NCBI RefSeq assembly: GCF_008364765.1
Contig: NZ_VTUY01000004.1
Span: 186,001 to 250,000, forward strand
Reading direction: 5' to 3'
DNA from: Bacillus sp. CH30_1T
GTDB lineage: Bacteria; Bacillota; Bacilli; Bacillales; Bacillaceae_B
DNA length: 64,000 nt
In this document: positions 1 through 10,086 of the stretch, one piece after another
Position numbering within the stretch: position 1 is the first letter of the stretch
Layout of the letters: each line of letters begins with the position of its first letter
Position numbers and translations under genes: made by a program
Notes under the pieces: generated by a model
Seen by the model: only the letters and a program-made list of their open reading frames with translations
What the model was told of the DNA's origin: nothing
Database searches by the model: none

Positions 1-1365
1 AATGCTCTTGTAAAGGCACGATTGAAGGATGAAAATGTCAGGGAAGATGTGAAATTCTTTACGATTCACTCAGATAGCCATCTCTCTTTCGATGGAGTGA
101 ATGTAACGTTCTTTAAAACCACACATAGTATTCCGGATTCAGTTGGTGTATGTATACATACATCTGAAGGAGTTATCGTACATACCGGGGAATTCAAATT
201 TGATCAATCTGCTAAACACCTTTATCGACCGGATTTAGGCAAAATGGCTCAAATCGGTGAAAAAGGAGTGCTATGTTTGTTGTCTGATAGCAAAGAAGCG
301 GAGAGACCCGGCTACACAACATCCGAGGCCGTCATTGAACAACATATAACAGACGCCTTACGAATGGCATCCGGTAGAGTTATTGTAGCTTGCTTTGCAT
401 CTAATTTAATTCGACTACAGCAAGTTTTTGACGCTGCAGATCAAAATAATCGTAAAGTGGTCGTAGTGGGTAAGAGTTTGAAGAGAGTATATGATGTAGC
501 TTTGAAATTAGGCTATCTTCACGTCCGGGATGAGATGATCATCGGAATGGATGAGATTGGTGATTATCCTAAAGATGAAGTCGTCATCATCGCCACCGGA
601 ACACAAGGAGAGCCGTTTGAAGCCTTGCAGCGGATGTCAAAACGCTCCCATCGTCTTGTGAATATCGAAGAGGGAGATACTGTCCTAATTACGGCCTCAC
701 CTTCGCCTGGCATGGAAGTGATTGCAGGGAAGACAATTGACATGCTTTATAGAGCAGGAGCAAACGTCTTGACCGCTAATAAGGTTCATGTTTCAGGGCA
801 TGGGAGTCAGGAAGATCTAAAGTTTATGTTAAATATCATGAAGCCTAAGTATTTCATTCCTATTCAAGGTGAGTATAAAATGCTGGTGGCGCATACACAG
901 ATCGCTCACGACATCGGTCTTCCGTATAAGCAAATTTTCATTTTGGATAAAGGAGATGTGCTTCAATACAAGGACGGTAAGATGAGAATGAGCGGCCGGG
1001 TGCAGGCTGGGAATGTGTTAATCGATGGAATTGGTGTAGGGGACGTGGGGAATATCGTCCTTCGCGACCGTAAACTATTATCAGAAGATGGTGTCTTTAC
1101 GGTCGTTGTAACGATCAACCGCAGATCCAAATCAATTGTGTCAGGTCCTGAAATTATATCACGCGGCTTCGTTTATGTAAGGGAGTCAGAAGAATTGATT
1201 GAAGGAGCTGGGGGCATCGTAACGGATGTAGTACATTTCTATTTACAAAAGGGCTCTTTTGAATGGACAACCATTAAACAAGATATCAGAGATCAGCTCA
1301 ATTACTATTTATTCAATAAAACACGAAGAAGACCAATGATATTACCGATCATCATGGAAGTTTAA
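1..1365 (+). CDS. rnjB: Ribonuclease J2, C-terminal part (5' end outside window)
   Basis: The reading frame is open from base 1 and runs 454 codons. The start codon and the N-terminal metal-binding region lie to the left of the window. What remains contains the rest of the metallo-beta-lactamase/beta-CASP core (HTGEFKFD, then a Ser-Asp-rich stretch and GTQGEP) and the C-terminal RNase J domain with HVSGHGSQEDL and IPIQGEYKML. RNase J2 pairs with RNase J1 in mRNA decay and 5'-end processing. It is identified as J2 mainly from the neighbours tepA, ylzJ and spoIIIE, which follow rnjB (ymfA) in Bacillus. A strong terminator follows directly, so the gene ends its transcription unit. Confidence 0.9.
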   Translation, partial: NALVKARLKDENVREDVKFFTIHSDSHLSFDGVNVTFFKTTHSIPDSVGVCIHTSEGVIVHTGEFKFDQSAKHLYRPDLGKMAQIGEKGVLCLLSDSKEAERPGYTTSEAVIEQHITDALRMASGRVIVACFASNLIRLQQVFDAADQNNRKVVVVGKSLKRVYDVALKLGYLHVRDEMIIGMDEIGDYPKDEVVIIATGTQGEPFEALQRMSKRSHRLVNIEEGDTVLITASPSPGMEVIAGKTIDMLYRAGANVLTANKVHVSGHGSQEDLKFMLNIMKPKYFIPIQGEYKMLVAHTQIAHDIGLPYKQIFILDKGDVLQYKDGKMRMSGRVQAGNVLIDGIGVGDVGNIVLRDRKLLSEDGVFTVVVTINRRSKSIVSGPEIISRGFVYVRESEELIEGAGGIVTDVVHFYLQKGSFEWTTIKQDIRDQLNYYLFNKTRRRPMILPIIMEV

Positions 1366-1370
1366 TGCGT

Positions 1371-1407
1371 GAGGCTATTTGTTTCTAACAAATAGCCTCC
1401 GTTTTTT
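1371..1407 (+). terminator. Rho-independent terminator of rnjB
   Basis: A perfect 12-bp stem (GAGGCTATTTGT / ACAAATAGCCTC) is followed by a T-run. Confidence 0.9.
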
Positions 1408-1490
1408 ATTTGATCCCAAAGTATAAAGTATGAAAACACTCCCTTATTAAAATAATAACAAGAGAATGGAAATGAAAAGGAGATGTTTTC

Positions 1491-2246
1491 ATGGAAGATA
1501 ATCATGTACGTATGCAGGATCAGCCAAATAAAGGCCAGGATGATAATAAAGATAAACCATCAGGATTAATGGAAAAGATACAGCAATTAGGGCAAACCAA
1601 TGTCCCGCAACTCTCTCAGGATTCCAATATCCATTGCTTGACGATTGTAGGACAAATAGAAGGGCATATGCAGCTTCCGCCACAAAATAAAACAACGAAG
1701 TATGAACATGTTATTCCACAGCTAGTAGCCATTGAGCAAAATCCAAAGATAGAGGGTTTGGTGGTAATATTAAATACGGTAGGTGGAGACGTGGAAGCGG
1801 GACTCGCCATTTCTGAAATGATCGCTTCACTTTCTAAACCTACAGTATCTGTTGTGTTGGGTGGAGGACATAGTATTGGTGTACCGATTGCCGTATCATG
1901 CGATTTCTCTTATATTGCCAGCACTGCTACAATGACAATCCATCCGGTTCGGTTGACGGGATTGGTGATCGGCGTACCCCAGACATTCGAGTACTTGGAT
2001 AAAATGCAGGATAGGGTAGTTAGTTTCGTTACGAAGCACAGCAATATATCGGAAGAAGATTTTAAAGACCTGATGTTTGCAAAAGGTAACCTCACACGGG
2101 ATATCGGTACGAATGTGGTCGGTGACGATGCCGTCGAATACGGCCTGATAGATGGGATCGGGGGCATTGGGACAGCCATTAAAAAGATTAACGAGTTAAT
2201 TGAGATGAAAAAGCAATCGGATCAACAAGAGGGATTAGTACAATGA
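1491..2246 (+). CDS. tepA: ClpP-like serine protease TepA
   Basis: This 251-aa protein is a member of the ClpP/crotonase-fold protease family found next to rnjB and spoIIIE in Bacillus (YmfB/TepA). The charged N-terminal 40 residues precede a ClpP-like domain. The nucleophile motif GGGHSIG places Ser128, the MTIHP stretch supplies the His, and the conserved Asp lies in the LTRDIG segment, so the catalytic triad appears intact. The ATG start has an AAAAGGAG site 8 nt upstream. TepA has been linked to protein secretion and to degradation of small acid-soluble spore proteins; its role here is inferred from the family. Its stop overlaps the next start (ATGA), so the two are translationally coupled. 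Confidence 0.9.
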   Translation: MEDNHVRMQDQPNKGQDDNKDKPSGLMEKIQQLGQTNVPQLSQDSNIHCLTIVGQIEGHMQLPPQNKTTKYEHVIPQLVAIEQNPKIEGLVVILNTVGGDVEAGLAISEMIASLSKPTVSVVLGGGHSIGVPIAVSCDFSYIASTATMTIHPVRLTGLVIGVPQTFEYLDKMQDRVVSFVTKHSNISEEDFKDLMFAKGNLTRDIGTNVVGDDAVEYGLIDGIGGIGTAIKKINELIEMKKQSDQQEGLVQ

Positions 2247-2449
2247 TCCTTTATACAGTCGTTCCCAATGATCTTGTATTTCCAACAGAAGCAAGTGAAT
2301 TCAGTGGTCAAATGATGATGGAATATCAGGGTGTTCCTATCCTTGTTCAGCAGGAGGAGAACCGGTTTCGAATTGTCAGGGTCATGAGTAGCGACCCTGC
2401 CCATTATCTTGATAATCAGATTAGCCCGGGTGAATTTATCAACAATTAA
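2243..2449 (+). CDS. ylzJ: YlzJ-like small protein
   Basis: A 68-aa protein starting [14 protein letters not shown], recognised as the small YlzJ-type protein encoded between tepA and spoIIIE in bacilli. Function is unknown. The ATG overlaps the tepA stop by four bases, so the gene is coupled to tepA. No membrane segment or metal motif is visible. Confidence 0.8.
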   Translation: MILYTVVPNDLVFPTEASEFSGQMMMEYQGVPILVQQEENRFRIVRVMSSDPAHYLDNQISPGEFINN

Positions 2450-2526
2450 GCGAGAAAGAGGATTTTCCCGAAATAGTGGTTATGCTATAATATTACTGGA
2501 AGAGATAATCATAATTAAGTTAACGG

Positions 2527-2605
2527 GAAGGGTCTGACACCTTAGGCACATAGATTGCCCCAAAGGATCAGCCCTTTCTTCATCTTTACGTACATATGAA
2601 GAAAG
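2527..2605 (+). promoter_or_regulatory. Structured leader of spoIIIE with two overlapping stem-loops
   Basis: The first hairpin pairs GGGTCTGA (2530-2537) with TCAGCCC (2568-2574), with an inner CCTT.GGCA / TGCC..AAGG helix. The second is a perfect 10-bp inverted repeat, CTTTCTTCAT (2574-2583) with ATGAAGAAAG (2596-2605). The two overlap by a few bases at 2574-2577, so full formation of both is unlikely. No long T-run follows. The function is not known. Confidence 0.45.
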
Positions 2606-2632
2606 ACTTCAATAGAATTTAGGTGAATTGGA

Positions 2633-4996
2633 TTGGCAAAACGAAAAAGAAGAAAAAAACGATCTGCAACGAGTTCAACCTTAAAACAAACCATTAAATA
2701 TGAAATTACAGGAATGATCCTTGCTGCCCTCAGTTTGATTTCGATCATAGAGCTTGGAGCTGTAGGGAAAGCAGTGGTATATTTCTATCGATTCTTTCTG
2801 GGTGAATGGTATATGGTTGCCCTCCTATGGATGCTGTATGTGGCTGGATACCTCATGATTAAACGAGAGATTCCTATGTTATTTAGTCGCAGACTTATTG
2901 GGATATACATCATCATTGCGAGCTTCTTGCTATTGAGTCATGTGAAATTATTTGATTTGCTCTCAAATGATGGTTCTTTCGATAATCCAAGTGTCATCAT
3001 GAATACGTGGGATTTGTTTTGGATGGATGTAAGCGGGGAAACGAGTACTTCGGATCTTGGTGGGGGAATGATAGGGAGCGTTTTATTTGCCGTTTCTTAT
3101 TTTCTATTTGACTCTCAAGGAGCAAGGATTGTTAGTGCAACATTCATATTGATCGGAATCATACTAGTGACAGGTAAATCCATCGGGGATGTGCTTGGAA
3201 GAGCAGGAAAGCGATTTGGTGCATTCCTAAGCGGTCAGTGGTCGGCATTCAAACAAGATATGAGTGACTGGAGAGAAGATCAGTCAAAGAAAAAAGAAGT
3301 GAAAGAAAAGAAAAAGAAAGAAGTTCCTGTGAAGCATGAGAAAGCGATTGAAAAACCGCTGCCTCAGGAAGAGGAAACGAGAGAACCGATTATCTCTAAC
3401 TTTGCGGAACGTGCATACGGAGGGGCTCAGACTAAAGAAGAACCATCCGCTACAGAGGCGGGAATAAATGATGAAAAAGATGAAGCTGCAGCTCAGAAAA
3501 AATCCGATTCAGAAGGAGAAGCGGATTCTGCACCACCGATTACGTTTACTGAAGTAGAAAATAAAGATTATAAATTACCTTCTATTTCGTTATTAAAGAG
3601 TCCTAAAAAAACAGATCAGAGTAATGAATATCAACTGATTCATGCCAATGCAGCCAAACTTGAAAGAACCTTCCAAAGCTTCGGAGTAAAAGCGAAAGTT
3701 ACACAAGTTCACTTAGGTCCAGCCGTCACCAAGTATGAAGTACACCCGGATGTAGGTGTGAAAGTAAGCCGCATCGTGAACCTTAGTGATGATTTAGCCT
3801 TGGCTCTTGCAGCTAAAGATATCCGAATCGAAGCTCCTATTCCAGGGAAATCGGCTATCGGTATTGAAGTTCCTAACTCAGAAGTGGCCATGGTGTCTTT
3901 AAGAGAGGTGCTTGAAGCCAAGGAACATAATAAACCTGATGCCAAGCTCCAAATTGGTTTAGGGCGGGATATTACCGGAGAAGCCGTACTTGCAGAATTG
4001 AATAAAATGCCTCACTTACTTGTAGCCGGGGCCACAGGAAGCGGAAAGAGTGTCTGTATTAATGGAATCATTACGAGTATTCTAATGAGAGCTAAACCAC
4101 ATGAAGTTAAGCTCATGATGATAGATCCAAAAATGGTTGAATTGAATGTATATAATGGGGTTCCGCACCTATTGGCTCCCGTTGTAACGGATGCGAAGAA
4201 AGCTTCACAGGCATTAAAAAAGGTTGTAAGTGAAATGGAGCGGAGATATGAATTGTTTTCTCACACAGGAACAAGGAATATTGAAGGCTACAACGACTAC
4301 GTTAAGAGACAGAATCTCGAGAACGAAGAAAAGCAGCCGCTGCTTCCATACATTGTGGTGATAGTGGATGAGCTCGCTGATTTAATGATGGTTGCTTCAA
4401 ACGATGTAGAAGACGCCATCACAAGACTCGCACAGATGGCACGTGCCGCAGGGATCCATTTAATTATTGCGACTCAGCGTCCTTCTGTTGATGTTATTAC
4501 AGGGGTCATCAAAGCGAATATTCCATCGAGGATTGCGTTTGCCGTTTCATCACAAATCGATTCCAGAACCATCCTGGATTCCGGTGGTGCAGAAAAACTA
4601 TTGGGTAGAGGAGACATGCTCTTTATGCCTGTAGGGGCTTCAAAGCCAACAAGGGTACAAGGCGCCTTTTTATCTGATGAAGAAGTTGAAGAAATCGTTG
4701 ATTTTGTCATTTCTCAACAAAAGGCACAGTATCAGGAAGAAATGATTCCAGATGAGATACAAGAAGATGAGAAAACGGGCGAAGCAGAAGACGAACTCTA
4801 TAATGATGCAGTTCAGTTAATCGCTGAAATGCAAACCGCTTCCGTATCCATGCTTCAAAGAAGATTTAGAGTTGGTTATACAAGAGCAGCACGATTGATT
4901 GATGAGATGGAAGTAAGAGGAGTCGTTGGGCCTTATGAAGGAAGTAAGCCGCGAACCGTCTTGATCGGTAAACCTTCAGAAGAGCAAAGCTCTTAA
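2633..4996 (+). CDS. spoIIIE: DNA translocase SpoIIIE/FtsK
   Basis: A 787-aa hexameric DNA pump that moves the chromosome into the forespore and clears DNA from closing septa. The basic N-terminus (KRKRRKKRS) is followed by several hydrophobic segments in the first 190 residues that anchor it at the septum. A charged low-complexity linker rich in Lys and Glu covers about 215-300. The FtsK motor carries Walker A GATGSGKS near residue 465 and Walker [14 protein letters not shown]-terminal winged-helix gamma domain ([19 protein letters not shown]) reads polar DNA motifs. The TTG start has AGGTG about 8 nt upstream. Length and order match Bacillus SpoIIIE. Confidence 0.95.
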   Translation: MAKRKRRKKRSATSSTLKQTIKYEITGMILAALSLISIIELGAVGKAVVYFYRFFLGEWYMVALLWMLYVAGYLMIKREIPMLFSRRLIGIYIIIASFLLLSHVKLFDLLSNDGSFDNPSVIMNTWDLFWMDVSGETSTSDLGGGMIGSVLFAVSYFLFDSQGARIVSATFILIGIILVTGKSIGDVLGRAGKRFGAFLSGQWSAFKQDMSDWREDQSKKKEVKEKKKKEVPVKHEKAIEKPLPQEEETREPIISNFAERAYGGAQTKEEPSATEAGINDEKDEAAAQKKSDSEGEADSAPPITFTEVENKDYKLPSISLLKSPKKTDQSNEYQLIHANAAKLERTFQSFGVKAKVTQVHLGPAVTKYEVHPDVGVKVSRIVNLSDDLALALAAKDIRIEAPIPGKSAIGIEVPNSEVAMVSLREVLEAKEHNKPDAKLQIGLGRDITGEAVLAELNKMPHLLVAGATGSGKSVCINGIITSILMRAKPHEVKLMMIDPKMVELNVYNGVPHLLAPVVTDAKKASQALKKVVSEMERRYELFSHTGTRNIEGYNDYVKRQNLENEEKQPLLPYIVVIVDELADLMMVASNDVEDAITRLAQMARAAGIHLIIATQRPSVDVITGVIKANIPSRIAFAVSSQIDSRTILDSGGAEKLLGRGDMLFMPVGASKPTRVQGAFLSDEEVEEIVDFVISQQKAQYQEEMIPDEIQEDEKTGEAEDELYNDAVQLIAEMQTASVSMLQRRFRVGYTRAARLIDEMEVRGVVGPYEGSKPRTVLIGKPSEEQSS

Positions 4997-4997
4997 C

Positions 4998-5046
4998 AAA
5001 AGGTGTGTTACCCTATTCAAAGTGAACGGGGTAACACACCTTTTTT
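4998..5046 (+). terminator. Rho-independent terminator of spoIIIE
   Basis: A long stem (AAAGGTGTGTTACCC with GGGGTAACACACCTTT) is followed by six T. Confidence 0.9.
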
Positions 5047-5128
5047 ATAAGATATTCAAGGGAGAAATCTCAAAATGTATCCGTTTCAAATGATGTTATT
5101 CTAGTTTATCCACTAATGTGTTATACTA

Positions 5129-5143
5129 TTAAAAGCGTTTACA
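5129..5143 (+). promoter_or_regulatory. Possible catabolite-response element (one mismatch)
   Basis: TTAAAAGCGTTTACA matches the cre consensus WTGNAANCGNWNNCW at every fixed position except the G (A here). It lies in the 420-bp spacer between spoIIIE and ymfC, over 200 bp before the next start, so its target is unclear. The rest of that spacer is AT-rich with no gene seen apart from the promoter and operator listed separately. Confidence 0.3.
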
Positions 5144-5343
5144 ATTGTAATGGCGTTGTTTTAATTTTGTAAAGATTGATAATCTATAACAACCATATTG
5201 TAAAATATTTGTAAAAAAACTCCATGAAACCCTATTCATCCTTATATATTTACTATTTTTTTACAAATGAGGATTTTAAATTGTCATTCTAATCATTTTT
5301 TTCGACAAAATCACACAATGCTATTTATTTATGAAAAGAAAAG

Positions 5344-5352
5344 TGTTATAGT
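5344..5352 (+). promoter_or_regulatory. Candidate extended -10 promoter of ymfC-nup
   Basis: TGTTATAGT is an extended -10 element (TG, N, TATAGT). The -35 position (TTTATT, 5324-5329, 17-nt spacing) is poor, as is common for extended -10 promoters. It sits 25 bp before an 18-bp palindrome. Confidence 0.45.
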
Positions 5353-5376
5353 ATTTTCGATTAGTAGGAAAGATAT

Positions 5377-5394
5377 ACATCAGAGGTCTGATGT
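5377..5394 (+). promoter_or_regulatory. 18-bp perfect palindrome, candidate YmfC operator
   Basis: ACATCAGA-GG-TCTGATGT has perfect 8-bp arms. It is located just downstream of the candidate promoter and 27 bp before the start of the GntR-family gene, the usual place for an autoregulatory operator. Binding by YmfC is inferred. Confidence 0.55.
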
Positions 5395-5420
5395 CTTGAG
5401 AAAATTTGGTGGTGGTTCCA

Positions 5421-6146
5421 GTGACAATAAAGACAGACAATCGACATTTATACTTACAAGTGATAGACCGTTTGAAGAAAGATATCGAAGCGGGAGTATA
5501 CAAAGAAAAAGAAAAACTCCCGTCTGAATTTGATCTCTCCAAACAACTAGGTGTGAGTAGGGCTACTCTCCGTGAAGCTCTCAGAATTCTTGAGGAAGAA
5601 AGTGTCATCGTACGACGTCATGGGGTAGGTACATTTGTAAACGCTAAACCGCTCTTTACTTCTGGTATCGAGCAGCTGAACAGTGTAACGAACATGATTA
5701 AGCAGGCCGGTATGGAGCCAGGGACCATTTTCTTAAGCTCAACAACTCAAGAAGCTACTGAGGATGATGTGAAGAGGTTTACTTGCAATGAAGAGGACGA
5801 CGTGATCCTGATTGAACGGGTTCGTACTGCAAACGGGGAACCGGTTGTGTATTGTGTAGACAAAATTCCTGAAAAGATTATGCCGAGGAATTTCACCCAT
5901 GAGGATAATTCGATTTTCACCGTTTTGGAGAAACGCGAGAATAAGAGAATCACTCATGCTGTTGCACAAATAGAACCTATGGGCTATCACGATAAAATCT
6001 CCCCTATTCTAAATTGTGAACCAGAAACGGCACTACTCGTATTAAAGCAAATGCATTTTGATGAAAACGATGAGCCGATTCTGTACTCAGTAAATTATTT
6101 TCGGTCAGACAAATTTAGCTTCCAAGTATTAAGAAAGCGTGTATAA
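5421..6146 (+). CDS. ymfC: GntR/HutC-family transcription regulator YmfC
   Basis: A 241-aa protein with an N-terminal GntR winged helix ([14 protein letters not shown], then [18 protein letters not shown] and RRHGVGTFV) and a C-terminal effector-binding domain of the HutC/UTRA type. GTG 5421 is chosen because the protein then begins [13 protein letters not shown] and a GGTGG site lies 6 nt upstream; in-frame TTG/GTG codons from 5406 are alternatives. The gene stops 49 bp before the transporter lipoprotein gene, with no terminator between them. It is therefore probably a local regulator of nucleoside uptake. A perfect palindrome in its own leader is the likely binding site. The ligand is unknown. 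Confidence 0.85.
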   Translation: MTIKTDNRHLYLQVIDRLKKDIEAGVYKEKEKLPSEFDLSKQLGVSRATLREALRILEEESVIVRRHGVGTFVNAKPLFTSGIEQLNSVTNMIKQAGMEPGTIFLSSTTQEATEDDVKRFTCNEEDDVILIERVRTANGEPVVYCVDKIPEKIMPRNFTHEDNSIFTVLEKRENKRITHAVAQIEPMGYHDKISPILNCEPETALLVLKQMHFDENDEPILYSVNYFRSDKFSFQVLRKRV

Positions 6147-6195
6147 CAACAATCCATCTTACTACTAATTTATTAAATATTAGGGGGTACTCTAG

Positions 6196-7293
6196 GTGAA
6201 AAAACGTAAAATTGGTTTAGCGTTGTCATTTGTTCTAGCTGCAGGTACATTATTAGGTGCTTGTGGAACAAGCGAGGACAAAGAAGGTGCATCTAGTGGT
6301 GAAGGTAACAAAAAAGAAGATCAATTTACAGTAGCAATGGTTACAGATGTTGGTGGAGTAGATGACAAATCTTTCAACCAATCTGCTTGGGAAGGTTTAA
6401 AAGCTTTCGGTGAAGAGCACGACTTAGAAAAAGGTAAGGAAGGTTTTGACTACTTACAATCACAATCTGATGCTGACTACGCTACTAACTTAAACACATT
6501 AGCTCGTCAAGACTTTGACTTAGTATATGGTATCGGCTTCCTTATGGAAGGTGCAATCAATGATATTGCACAACAACAAAAAGATTCTCACTTTGCTATC
6601 GTTGATGCTGTTGTAGACCAGCCAAACGTTGCAAGTATCACATTCAAAGAGCAAGAAGGTTCATTCCTTGCGGGAGTTGCTGCTGGGCTAGCAACGAAAA
6701 CGAACAAAATCGGCTTCCTTGGTGGAATGGAAATTCCAGTAATCGAGCGTTTCCATTCCGGCTTCATTGCTGGTGTGAAAGCAGTTAATCCCGAAGCGGA
6801 AATCGTTGCAGATTATGCAGGAGCATTCGACAAAGCTGAACTTGGTCAAACAATCGCGTCTAAAATGTACTCTCAAGATGTAGACGTTATCTTCCATGCA
6901 GCAGGTGGTACTGGTAATGGATTGTTCAAAGAAGCACGTGACTTAAAAGAAAAAGATCCTTCCCGTGAGCTATGGGCAATCGGAGTTGACTCCGACCAAT
7001 CAGCAGAGGGTAAAGTTGGGGATCATAATATCATCTTAACTTCTTCTTTAAAACGTGTAGATAACGCTGTTCTGGATCTTGCTAACAAAGCAAAAGAAGG
7101 GAATTTCCCTGGTGGAGAAGTTATCTCTTACGGTCTTAACGAAGAGGGTGTTGGATTAGCTGAACTTAACGAAGAGCTTTCTAACAAAGACGAGGTTATG
7201 ACTAAAGTTGATGAATGGAAAGAAAAGATCAAGAGTGGGGAAATCACTGTTCCTGAATCTTTAGATGCAGCAAATTCATTCTCAGCTAACTAA
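6196..7293 (+). CDS. nupN: BMP-family nucleoside-binding lipoprotein (NupN-like)
   Basis: A 365-aa substrate-binding lipoprotein of the PnrA/BMP family that delivers nucleosides to the ABC transporter encoded next. The signal peptide ends in the lipobox LGAC with acylated Cys23, followed by a Ser/Gly/Glu-rich tether. The mature domain shows family motifs ([44 protein letters not shown]). The GTG start has TAGGGGGT about 8 nt upstream. Codon use looks optimised for high expression. A hairpin after the gene may lower expression of the downstream ATPase and permeases relative to the binding protein. Guanosine is the likely substrate by analogy with B. subtilis NupN, but specificity is inferred. 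Confidence 0.88.
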   Translation: MKKRKIGLALSFVLAAGTLLGACGTSEDKEGASSGEGNKKEDQFTVAMVTDVGGVDDKSFNQSAWEGLKAFGEEHDLEKGKEGFDYLQSQSDADYATNLNTLARQDFDLVYGIGFLMEGAINDIAQQQKDSHFAIVDAVVDQPNVASITFKEQEGSFLAGVAAGLATKTNKIGFLGGMEIPVIERFHSGFIAGVKAVNPEAEIVADYAGAFDKAELGQTIASKMYSQDVDVIFHAAGGTGNGLFKEARDLKEKDPSRELWAIGVDSDQSAEGKVGDHNIILTSSLKRVDNAVLDLANKAKEGNFPGGEVISYGLNEEGVGLAELNEELSNKDEVMTKVDEWKEKIKSGEITVPESLDAANSFSAN

Positions 7294-7300
7294 TTGAACG

Positions 7301-7342
7301 GGGATAAGGGGGCCAAGGATAGCCGGCCTCTTATCCCTTTTC
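7301..7342 (+). terminator. Hairpin terminator or attenuator between nupN and nupO
   Basis: GGGATAAG-GGGCC pairs with GGCC-CTTATCCC and is followed by a short T-run. Inside the transporter unit it probably sets a high ratio of binding protein to permease. Confidence 0.75.
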
Positions 7343-7450
7343 TAAAATGAATATTCATAATAATTAAAAATTTAATTGAAGTATAGAAACTTCTTTCTAT
7401 CTTTCATTTAGAGTTTTAATCGGGGAAACCCTTTTTTTTCTAGAGTCTTA

Positions 7451-7461
7451 AGGTCTGACCT
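7451..7461 (+). promoter_or_regulatory. Short palindrome sharing AGGTCTGA with the ymfC operator
   Basis: AGGTC-T-GACCT is a perfect 11-bp palindrome in the nupN-nupO spacer. It shares the eight bases AGGTCTGA with the 18-bp palindrome ahead of ymfC. A second regulator site is possible but weakly supported. Confidence 0.3.
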
Positions 7462-7508
7462 CTAACTACTAGATAAATATCCCTAGCCTATGCAAGGAGT
7501 GATTAGCA

Positions 7509-9044
7509 ATGGATTATGTAATTGAGATGCTGAATATTCGCAAAGAATTTCCTGGCATCGTAGCAAACGATAATATTACCCTCCAGCTCAAAAAAGGTGA
7601 AATTCATGCGCTTCTAGGTGAAAATGGAGCAGGTAAATCTACACTGATGAATGTTTTATTTGGACTTTATCAGCCTGAACAAGGAGAAATTCGTGTTAAG
7701 GGGCAGAAAGTAAACATCACCAATCCCAATATTGCCAATGACTTAGGGATCGGAATGGTTCATCAACACTTTATGCTCGTTGATACCTTTACAGTAACAG
7801 AAAATATTATTCTCGGAAGAGAGCCGAAGTCCGGTGCAACAGTGGATATTAAAAAGGCAGAGAAGGATATTCTGGAAATCTCGGAAAGATACGGTTTAAA
7901 AGTGGATCCTTCCGCTAAAATTTCTGAAATTTCAGTAGGAATGCAGCAACGTGTTGAAATTTTGAAAACACTTTATCGTGGTGCAGAGATTCTGATCTTC
8001 GATGAGCCTACAGCGGTACTGACCCCTCAAGAAATCAAAGAGCTTATTCAAATCATGAAAACTCTTATTCAAGAAGGCAAGTCTATCATTCTAATCACTC
8101 ATAAGCTAAAAGAGATTATGGAAGTGTGTGATAATGTAACCGTTATCAGAAAAGGAAAAGGGATCGGGACAGTGCAAGTATCAGAAACCGATCCGAACCA
8201 TCTAGCCAGTCTGATGGTAGGACGTGAAGTAACTTTTATGACTGAGAAGAAGGAAGCCACCCCTACTGACAATGTGCTCGAAATTCGGGATTTGAACGTA
8301 AAAGACCACCGCAATGTTTCCGTTTTAAAGGGGTTAAACCTGGAAGTGAAAGCCGGGGAAATCCTTGGAATTGCGGGAGTTGATGGGAACGGTCAAAGTG
8401 AACTGATTGAAGCGATAACAGGGTTATACAAAGTTAATAGTGGCTCGATTAAGCTGAATGGAAAAGAAATAGTCAATATGAAACCGCGCAAGATTTATGA
8501 AACAGGTGTAGGTCATATTCCTCAGGATCGTCACAAACATGGTTTAGTTCTAGATTTTCCGATCGGTGAAAATATGGTTCTACAGACCTATTATCAAAAG
8601 CCTTATTCAAATAAAGGCGTATTAAGCTATAAGAATATTTACAATCAAGCGAGAAAGCTAATTTCAGAATTTGATGTAAGGACACCTTCTGAATATACCC
8701 TTGCCAGGGCACTATCCGGCGGTAATCAGCAAAAAGCGATCATCGGTAGGGAAGTCGACCGTGATCCGGATCTGTTGATTGCTGCCCAGCCAACCCGTGG
8801 TCTCGATGTAGGAGCGATCGAGTTTATTCACAAACGTCTGATCGAGCAACGGGATAACGGGAAAGCCGTACTATTACTTTCATTTGAGTTGGATGAAATC
8901 ATGAATGTAAGTGATCGGATTGCCGTCATTTATGAAGGGCAAATTGTAGCAATTGTAAATCCAAAAGAAACAACCGAACAAGAACTTGGACTACTTATGG
9001 CTGGTTCGAAGAGGAAGGAAGCGGGGGAGAACGAACATGTCTAA
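7509..9044 (+). CDS. nupO: Nucleoside ABC transporter ATPase (NupO-like)
   Basis: A 511-aa protein with two ABC ATPase domains in tandem, typical of BMP-family importers. The first domain has an intact Walker A (GENGAGKST), Walker B (ILIFDEPTAVLTP) and a divergent signature (ISVGMQQR). The second has a degenerate Walker A (GVDGNGQSE) but a good signature (LSGGNQQK), so ATP hydrolysis is probably asymmetric. The ATG start has CAAGGAGTGATTAGCA upstream. Its 3' end overlaps the first permease gene by 8 bp. Confidence 0.92.
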   Translation: MDYVIEMLNIRKEFPGIVANDNITLQLKKGEIHALLGENGAGKSTLMNVLFGLYQPEQGEIRVKGQKVNITNPNIANDLGIGMVHQHFMLVDTFTVTENIILGREPKSGATVDIKKAEKDILEISERYGLKVDPSAKISEISVGMQQRVEILKTLYRGAEILIFDEPTAVLTPQEIKELIQIMKTLIQEGKSIILITHKLKEIMEVCDNVTVIRKGKGIGTVQVSETDPNHLASLMVGREVTFMTEKKEATPTDNVLEIRDLNVKDHRNVSVLKGLNLEVKAGEILGIAGVDGNGQSELIEAITGLYKVNSGSIKLNGKEIVNMKPRKIYETGVGHIPQDRHKHGLVLDFPIGENMVLQTYYQKPYSNKGVLSYKNIYNQARKLISEFDVRTPSEYTLARALSGGNQQKAIIGREVDRDPDLLIAAQPTRGLDVGAIEFIHKRLIEQRDNGKAVLLLSFELDEIMNVSDRIAVIYEGQIVAIVNPKETTEQELGLLMAGSKRKEAGENEHV

Positions 9045-10086
9045 TCGATTAACAAATATTTTAATCCCGGTTATTTCGGTCCTTTTAGGAATTATTGTCG
9101 GAACTATTATTATGCTTGTGAGTGGATATGATCCAATTGCAGGATACTCTGCACTTTGGCAAGGTATTTTCGGAGAGATCTACTATGTAGGGGAAACTGT
9201 TCGTCAAGTGACTCCATACATTCTGGCAGGATTGGCTGTTGCCTTTGCCTTCAGAACCGGATTATTCAATATCGGGGTCGAAGGACAACTGATTGTCGGG
9301 TGGCTTGCTGCAGTATGGGTAGGAGTTGCTTTCGATGAGTTACCAAAGATCATCCACTTACCGCTTGCTGTAATCGCAGCGGCAGTAGCCGGAGCATTCT
9401 GGGGCTTCATTCCAGGATTACTGAAAGCAAGATACCGTGTACACGAAGTAATTGTTACGATCATGATGAACTATATTGCACTTCATGTAACGAATGCGAT
9501 TATCCGTGATGTATTGACGGAGCGCAAAGATCGTACGGACTATATCGCAGAGACGGCTTCATTAAAGTCTCCATTCTTTGAGGCCTTAACGGATTACTCA
9601 AGGCTGCATTGGGGGATCTTCATTGCCCTCGCCTGTGTATTTATCATGTGGTTCCTTTTAGAAAAAACGACTCGTGGATATGAACTGCGTTCGGTAGGCT
9701 TTAACCAGCACGCTTCTCAATACGCAGGAATGAACGTAAATGGAAACATCATTCTTTCTATGGTCATCTCTGGAGCATTTGCCGGACTTGCAGGTGCCAT
9801 GGAAGGTTTAGGAACATTTGGGTACGCCTCGATTAAAGGAGGATTTACAGGGGTCGGATTTGATGGGATCGCTGTAGCTTTATTAGGAGGAAATGTAGCT
9901 ATAGGTGTTGTGTTCGCAGCATTATTATTTGGAGGACTCAAAGTGGGGGCGTTAAATATGCCTCTTGAAGCAGGAATACCAAATGAGCTGGTAGATATCA
10001 TCATTGCCCTAATTATTTTCTTTGTAGCATCTGGTTATATGATTCGTTATCTGATTAAACGATTTAGTAAGAAGGGGGTGAAATAA
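9037..10086 (+). CDS. nupP: Nucleoside ABC transporter permease (NupP-like)
   Basis: A 349-aa integral membrane protein with many hydrophobic segments, belonging to the BPD_transp_2 permease family. ATG 9037 is preferred to upstream in-frame codons because GGGGGAG lies 7 nt before it and the product then begins MSNRLTNILIPVI, a normal cytoplasmic start and first helix. The EAA-like loop region reads SVGFNQHASQYAGMN. It overlaps the ATPase gene and ends directly at the second permease, so the subunits are co-translated. Confidence 0.9.
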   Translation: MSNRLTNILIPVISVLLGIIVGTIIMLVSGYDPIAGYSALWQGIFGEIYYVGETVRQVTPYILAGLAVAFAFRTGLFNIGVEGQLIVGWLAAVWVGVAFDELPKIIHLPLAVIAAAVAGAFWGFIPGLLKARYRVHEVIVTIMMNYIALHVTNAIIRDVLTERKDRTDYIAETASLKSPFFEALTDYSRLHWGIFIALACVFIMWFLLEKTTRGYELRSVGFNQHASQYAGMNVNGNIILSMVISGAFAGLAGAMEGLGTFGYASIKGGFTGVGFDGIAVALLGGNVAIGVVFAALLFGGLKVGALNMPLEAGIPNELVDIIIALIIFFVASGYMIRYLIKRFSKKGVK

